Shown: positions 61,301-64,000 of the stretch, piece after piece
How the letters are laid out: the number at the start of each line of letters is the position of its first letter
Position numbering within the stretch: the stretch's first letter is position 1
Assembly (NCBI GenBank): GCA_040954595.2
Contig: CM082586.2
Span: 3,038,001 to 3,102,000 of the forward strand
Direction of reading: 5' to 3'
Length of the DNA stretch: 64,000 bases
From: Balanoglossus misakiensis
Lineage: Eukaryota; Hemichordata
Program-made: the position numbers and the translations under genes
Notes under the pieces: model-generated
The model's database searches: none
The model's input: only the letters and a program-made list of their open reading frames with translations
Told to the model about the DNA's origin: nothing

Positions 61301-63774
61301 GCACAAGTTAACGACTACCTTACAAGGAAAGACAGGACAATTAGATGCAACAGTTGGTGAAGAAACCCGTCGTCACAGACACGGACAAAGTATGATGGTG
61401 GGATACAGACAGACACATTGACATCAAGACACGAATAAGATTTATTGCTACTGAAGAACGAGAGAATAAGAGCCTGTGGCATAGAGTGGCAGCATTGCAA
61501 TGCCTGTTATATGATCTAGATATTAGCAGTGCGTTCAGAGAATGACGTATACTGAGATACAAATCGAGTGGTCAAGTCAGGCCTCCTGAGGGATCATTAT
61601 TCAGTTATTCTTTCAAAAGATTAGATTTTCAGAAAAAAATGTGTGGACATGACATGTATCTCAGTAAAACGGCCATCTCTGCAATCTATCCAAAAGCGGC
61701 AACTTACACAATCTGAGGAACATAACTTGCCATTCTCTGCATCCTAATATATAGAGACAATGAGGTACAGGAAGAAGAAAAAAACAAATAATAAAAAAAA
61801 ATTATAAACACTATAAACAATTATCTACAACTAAAATCATCCATTTGGGAAGGTGGTCCCACGAAAAAGTTAACCCTTTCACTACCATGATAGATGCTTG
61901 GGGGAGTGACAGAACTATCTATGTGAGAAGATGGCTCCAGCCTAGTGGTGGCAAACAGCTATCTTGTCAGTACATGCCTACAAGCATAGCAAGGTTGCTC
62001 TTATGTAATATGACAAAGGCAGTGTTTGAGACCACATAGGCACAACTGATCTTGCAGCCCTAGAGCACAGTATTCCACTGTTAGCGTTGTCAATGCCGAA
62101 AACAAAGACAAGAACTTACAATGTGCATATATGTGAAGTGAATGTGAATAAGCCAGGTCATTCAACTTACCGTATTTGTAAAAACAAATACTATCCAGGG
62201 CTGTTACATTGTTTTACAGCAAATAATTGGAATTTTTGTTTTTATATTTTATGCCATACATGAAAATCTACAACTCTGTGCTGGGCTGATTTTTGACACA
62301 ATGGTGATGCATAGCACAAACAGTGGATTATTTACACTAACCTGGTTTGTCAGATCTCTAAGCGACTGAAACGATGTGACAAAGGCGTGTGCATGAGTTC
62401 CTTTGACTGGGATGTTAAACAGCTTGCCAGCCAAGACATTACTTGTCCCATCAAATCCTACAAAATAAAAAGTCATCGTCAATGACATAGTCCCTGTCAG
62501 AACAAGAGATCATGAAAACAGTCTGAAGGGATTCATGGTAGGTCAAACCTGTCTATAGTGGCCAGTCAAGGGACATTCTGTGAGACTGGCCTTTATAGAG
62601 AGGTGGCCTTTACAGGCCACTAACACAGGCTTGACTGTAGAATGAAAACGTACCTCCTATGTAACAGTACTTGGATGCAGACAATCCACCATCGGGTCCC
62701 TGAGCTCGCCTCAATCCAAACTCCAGCAATTTTTTGTTCTGGCCGGCAGCCATTCGGAAACGAGCTGCATTTGTCGCGACCAAACTACGACAAAAAAAAC
62801 ATGAGTGATGGTTAGTATCACACAGCATCACAGCAGTAATAAAAGAAATGGAATGGACAAGTGATTCACCAAGATTTCTTTTATAAAGACTGAATCTTTA
62901 TTTTTTTTTTTTTAAATTGCCTTACCTGGCATAATTGACTAGTGTCAGGAGTGTGGTTTCTAGCAATTGCACAATTGGCAGGGGTCCCTCCACTCTCAAC
63001 AATGGAACCCTGGGAAAGACTACCGAGCCTTCTGGGATGGCGTAGACTGTGACCTGGCTGACATCCAGATGTCGTAAATAGTCAAAGAAGCCATCGTCAA
63101 TATCAGAAGGCATGATTTTTCTAAGGTAGTCAACATCTGAAAATCAGAAGTCAAAATGTTTCAGTCTCTTGCCATACACATAATTATAATAGTAACCATT
63201 GACTTAATTAGCATAAATGTGTGTACGAGCTCTATGGAAACGAAAATGAAAGCGAAAGACAACCTTCCGAACTGTGTTTCTGAGAATTTTAAACAATGTA
63301 CAGATCAAGTGAAAATCATTGGACAATTCACGTACATGTACTAGTATTAGCAATATGTCCTAATCCAAACCGATTATTAGTGTTCTAACCTTGACCTGAC
63401 CTGACCCCAAAACATGTATGAATGACTACAAACAAATTTAATACGAGACTCAATGAACGCACGACGTTGACCAGATTAAGAAACATAGTCACAAATCTCT
63501 TACCTGATTCTGTAAAGGTGTAATTGTTTAAATACTTCAAACATTCATTCAGACCGGCGAAAATTGTGAACTCCCCCTTGAAGGGGCTCTTACGGAAGTA
63601 CAAGTCGAAAACTGCATTGTCAGCCCGTTTGTCACTCTTCCAATGGGCATAGGCCATCGTTATCTGATACAAGTCCGTAAGAAGTGGCTGGACCACCCCA
63701 TTCTGATCTTCGCTTGATGAAAGCGTACTTGGGGTGCGTCGGACTTGAACGGGTTTGTCATTCATAGAGTTCAT
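58256..63774 (-). CDS. NAPRT: NAPRT, nicotinate phosphoribosyltransferase (complete, 14 coding exons)
   Basis: Cytosolic enzyme of the Preiss-Handler pathway: it converts nicotinic acid and PRPP (with ATP) to nicotinate mononucleotide for NAD synthesis. Exons, minus strand: 63774-63504, 63136-62926, 62784-62654, 62457-62342, 61743-61708, 60594-60398, 60239-60099, 59946-59862, 59743-59663, 59510-59408, 59172-59087, 58990-58919, 58617-58510, 58333-58256. They total 1716 nt, 571 residues plus stop, with all phases consistent and all introns GT-AG. Motifs: [10 protein letters not shown] (31-40) and FRKSPF (60-65); [12 protein letters not shown] (183-194); [11 protein letters not shown] (224-234) with the phosphorylated-His candidate H228; RLDSGDL (345-351); [10 protein letters not shown] (403-412). 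Human NAPRT is 538 residues; the excess is mainly a longer N-terminus and loops. The start is fixed by an in-frame TAG at 63820-63822 with no ATG between. Confidence 0.96.
58510..58617 (-). CDS. NAPRT: NAPRT exon 13
   Basis: 108 nt, phase 0, between acceptor GTTGACAG and donor AAG|GTACATG. It encodes [19 protein letters not shown] of the C-terminal helices. Confidence 0.92.
58717..58799. mobile_element. PiggyBac-type MITE, copy 2
   Basis: An 83-bp element in the NAPRT intron between exons 12 and 13, inverted relative to the copy at 43450. It starts CCCTTTCACCCCCAGTTCCC and ends CGAAAGGG. Its flanks (CTAA and TCAA) are degenerate forms of TTAA, suggesting an older insertion. Confidence 0.75.
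58919..58990 (-). CDS. NAPRT: NAPRT exon 12
   Basis: 72 nt, phase 0, between acceptor TTTCCACAG and donor AAG|GTAGGTG. It encodes [20 protein letters not shown]. Confidence 0.93.
59087..59172 (-). CDS. NAPRT: NAPRT exon 11
   Basis: 86 nt between acceptor TCCAACAG and donor GAG|GTGAGTC. It encodes HALVDLMQR and [11 protein letters not shown]. Confidence 0.93.
59408..59510 (-). CDS. NAPRT: NAPRT exon 10
   Basis: 103 nt between acceptor TCCTGCAG and donor GATG|GTAAGTT. It encodes [13 protein letters not shown] and [17 protein letters not shown]. Confidence 0.95.
59663..59743 (-). CDS. NAPRT: NAPRT exon 9
   Basis: 81 nt, phase 0. It encodes [17 protein letters not shown], the phosphate-binding region. 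The acceptor is TTCATAG and the donor AAG|GTACGC. Confidence 0.95.
59862..59946 (-). CDS. NAPRT: NAPRT exon 8
   Basis: 85 nt between acceptor TTTTATAG and donor CAG|GTAGGTAC. It encodes [18 protein letters not shown], an active-site strand and helix. Confidence 0.94.
60099..60239 (-). CDS. NAPRT: NAPRT exon 7
   Basis: 141 nt between acceptor TTTTCAG and donor ACAA|GTAAGTC. It encodes [20 protein letters not shown] and the conserved GIRLDSGDL motif. Confidence 0.95.
60398..60594 (-). CDS. NAPRT: NAPRT exon 6
   Basis: 197 nt between acceptor TTTACAG and donor CTCAG|GTGAGAG. It encodes [16 protein letters not shown] and [20 protein letters not shown] followed by DTYDVL. Confidence 0.95.
60619..60714. 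repeat. Minisatellite, three copies of 32 bp
   Basis: Three head-to-tail copies (60619-60650, 60651-60682, 60683-60714) of a unit beginning ATGTTACAGTGTTGCAATG, differing at a few positions, in the 1.1-kb NAPRT intron 60595-61707. Confidence 0.92.
60715..61707. other. Remainder of NAPRT intron 5
   Basis: Apart from the 32-bp minisatellite at its 5' end as transcribed, this intron shows no gene or repeat that I can identify. Small minus-strand frames at 61315-61562 lack similarity to known proteins. Confidence 0.75.
61708..61743 (-). CDS. NAPRT: NAPRT exon 5 (36-nt small exon)
   Basis: Twelve codons ([12 protein letters not shown]), phase 0 at both ends, between acceptor TATATTAG and donor TGT|GTAAGTTG. 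It fills part of a loop of variable length in NAPRT proteins. It can be skipped without a frameshift. Confidence 0.75.
61870..61893. mobile_element. Fragment of the piggyBac-type MITE end
   Basis: TTAA followed by CCCTTTCACTACCATGATAG resembles one terminus of the elements at 43450 and 58717. The matching opposite end is not found, so it is a truncated copy, in the NAPRT intron 61744-62341. Confidence 0.5.
62342..62457 (-). CDS. NAPRT: NAPRT exon 4
   Basis: 116 nt between acceptor TTTTGTAG and donor CAG|GTTAGTG. It encodes [12 protein letters not shown] and [11 protein letters not shown] with the catalytic histidine. Confidence 0.95.
62539..62639. mobile_element. Mariner-type MITE in NAPRT intron 3
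   Basis: A roughly 100-bp element. Its left end, TAGGTCAAACCTGTCTATAG, and its right end, read on the minus strand as TACAGTCAAGCCTGTGTTAG, are imperfect inverted repeats that both continue into TGGCC. TA flanks fit a Tc1/mariner-type target. Non-coding. Confidence 0.65.
62654..62784 (-). CDS. NAPRT: NAPRT exon 3
   Basis: 131 nt between acceptor TCGTAG and donor GGAG|GTACGT. It encodes [14 protein letters not shown] and [19 protein letters not shown]. Confidence 0.95.
62926..63136 (-). CDS. NAPRT: NAPRT exon 2
   Basis: 211 nt between acceptor TTTTCAG and donor CCAG|GTAAGG. It encodes [19 protein letters not shown] and [15 protein letters not shown], both strongly conserved in the family. 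Confidence 0.95.
63504..63774 (-). CDS. NAPRT: NAPRT exon 1
   Basis: 271 nt, ending in phase 1 at TCAG|GTAAGAG. It carries the start codon (A at -3), a polar, Ser-rich N-terminus of about 30 residues, then [10 protein letters not shown] and FRKSPF of the substrate site. Confidence 0.95.
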
Positions 63775-64000
63775 ACTGTACCTCAGCTCTGAAGCAGCAA
63801 TGTTTTGGTTCAGCCAACACTAAGTCTCATATGAACCCACGACAAGACTGACCACTTACGCAGGGCACGTACTTGAAAGTATTGGGTACTTTGCACTCTG
63901 TCGCTTCGATATACGGTTTTCTATCAGTCAGCGGATTAACATGTCACATATGTGATATTCAAATAAATTATGAGAAATAATTTCAAAACATTCAGTCAAC
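63775..64000. other. NAPRT 5' UTR/upstream region
   Basis: Includes the in-frame TAG at 63820-63822 that fixes the NAPRT start. No clear core promoter motif is seen before the window ends. Confidence 0.6.

Overview
This window is genomic DNA from an animal, not a microbe. Four protein-coding genes can be read, two of them split by GT-AG introns. Poly(C)/poly(G) runs, tetranucleotide microsatellites and short inverted-repeat elements fill much of the rest. The proteins resemble animal families throughout, but the introns and repeats do not look vertebrate. An invertebrate bilaterian is most likely. I cannot name the species or the phylum.

Layout: (1) 49-48898, minus strand: EXT1, heparan sulfate co-polymerase. 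The first six coding exons are present, joined by five introns, the first of which is about 45 kb. The rest of the gene (most of the C-terminal GT64 domain) lies beyond the left edge. (2) 48899-53412: EXT1 promoter and intergenic DNA, with a YY1-type element, three perfect CRE palindromes and a palindromic IRF-type element. (3) 53605-54048, plus strand: a 147-residue LRAT-domain protein most like the LRATD (FAM84) branch, with the His-His-Cys residues present. (4) 56051-56836, minus strand: a compact single-exon gasdermin-like protein of 261 residues with only a short tail after the pore-forming domain. (5) 58256-63774, minus strand: a complete 14-exon NAPRT gene (571 residues), then about 220 bases of its upstream region.

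The 45 kb EXT1 intron has no gene I can support. It holds microsatellites, two MITE families, perfect palindromes and short stretches that may be regulatory.

The most notable observation is gene order. EXT1, an LRAT-domain gene, a gasdermin and NAPRT sit within 64 kb here. Their human counterparts (EXT1, LRATD2, GSDMC/GSDMD, NAPRT) are all on 8q24, and GSDMD and NAPRT are near neighbours there. This looks like retained ancestral linkage, and it places a minimal gasdermin at a position matching the GSDMD locus. No shared pathway for the four genes is evident: EXT1 works in Golgi glycan synthesis, NAPRT in cytosolic NAD synthesis, and the gasdermin and LRAT-domain proteins probably act on membranes or lipids.
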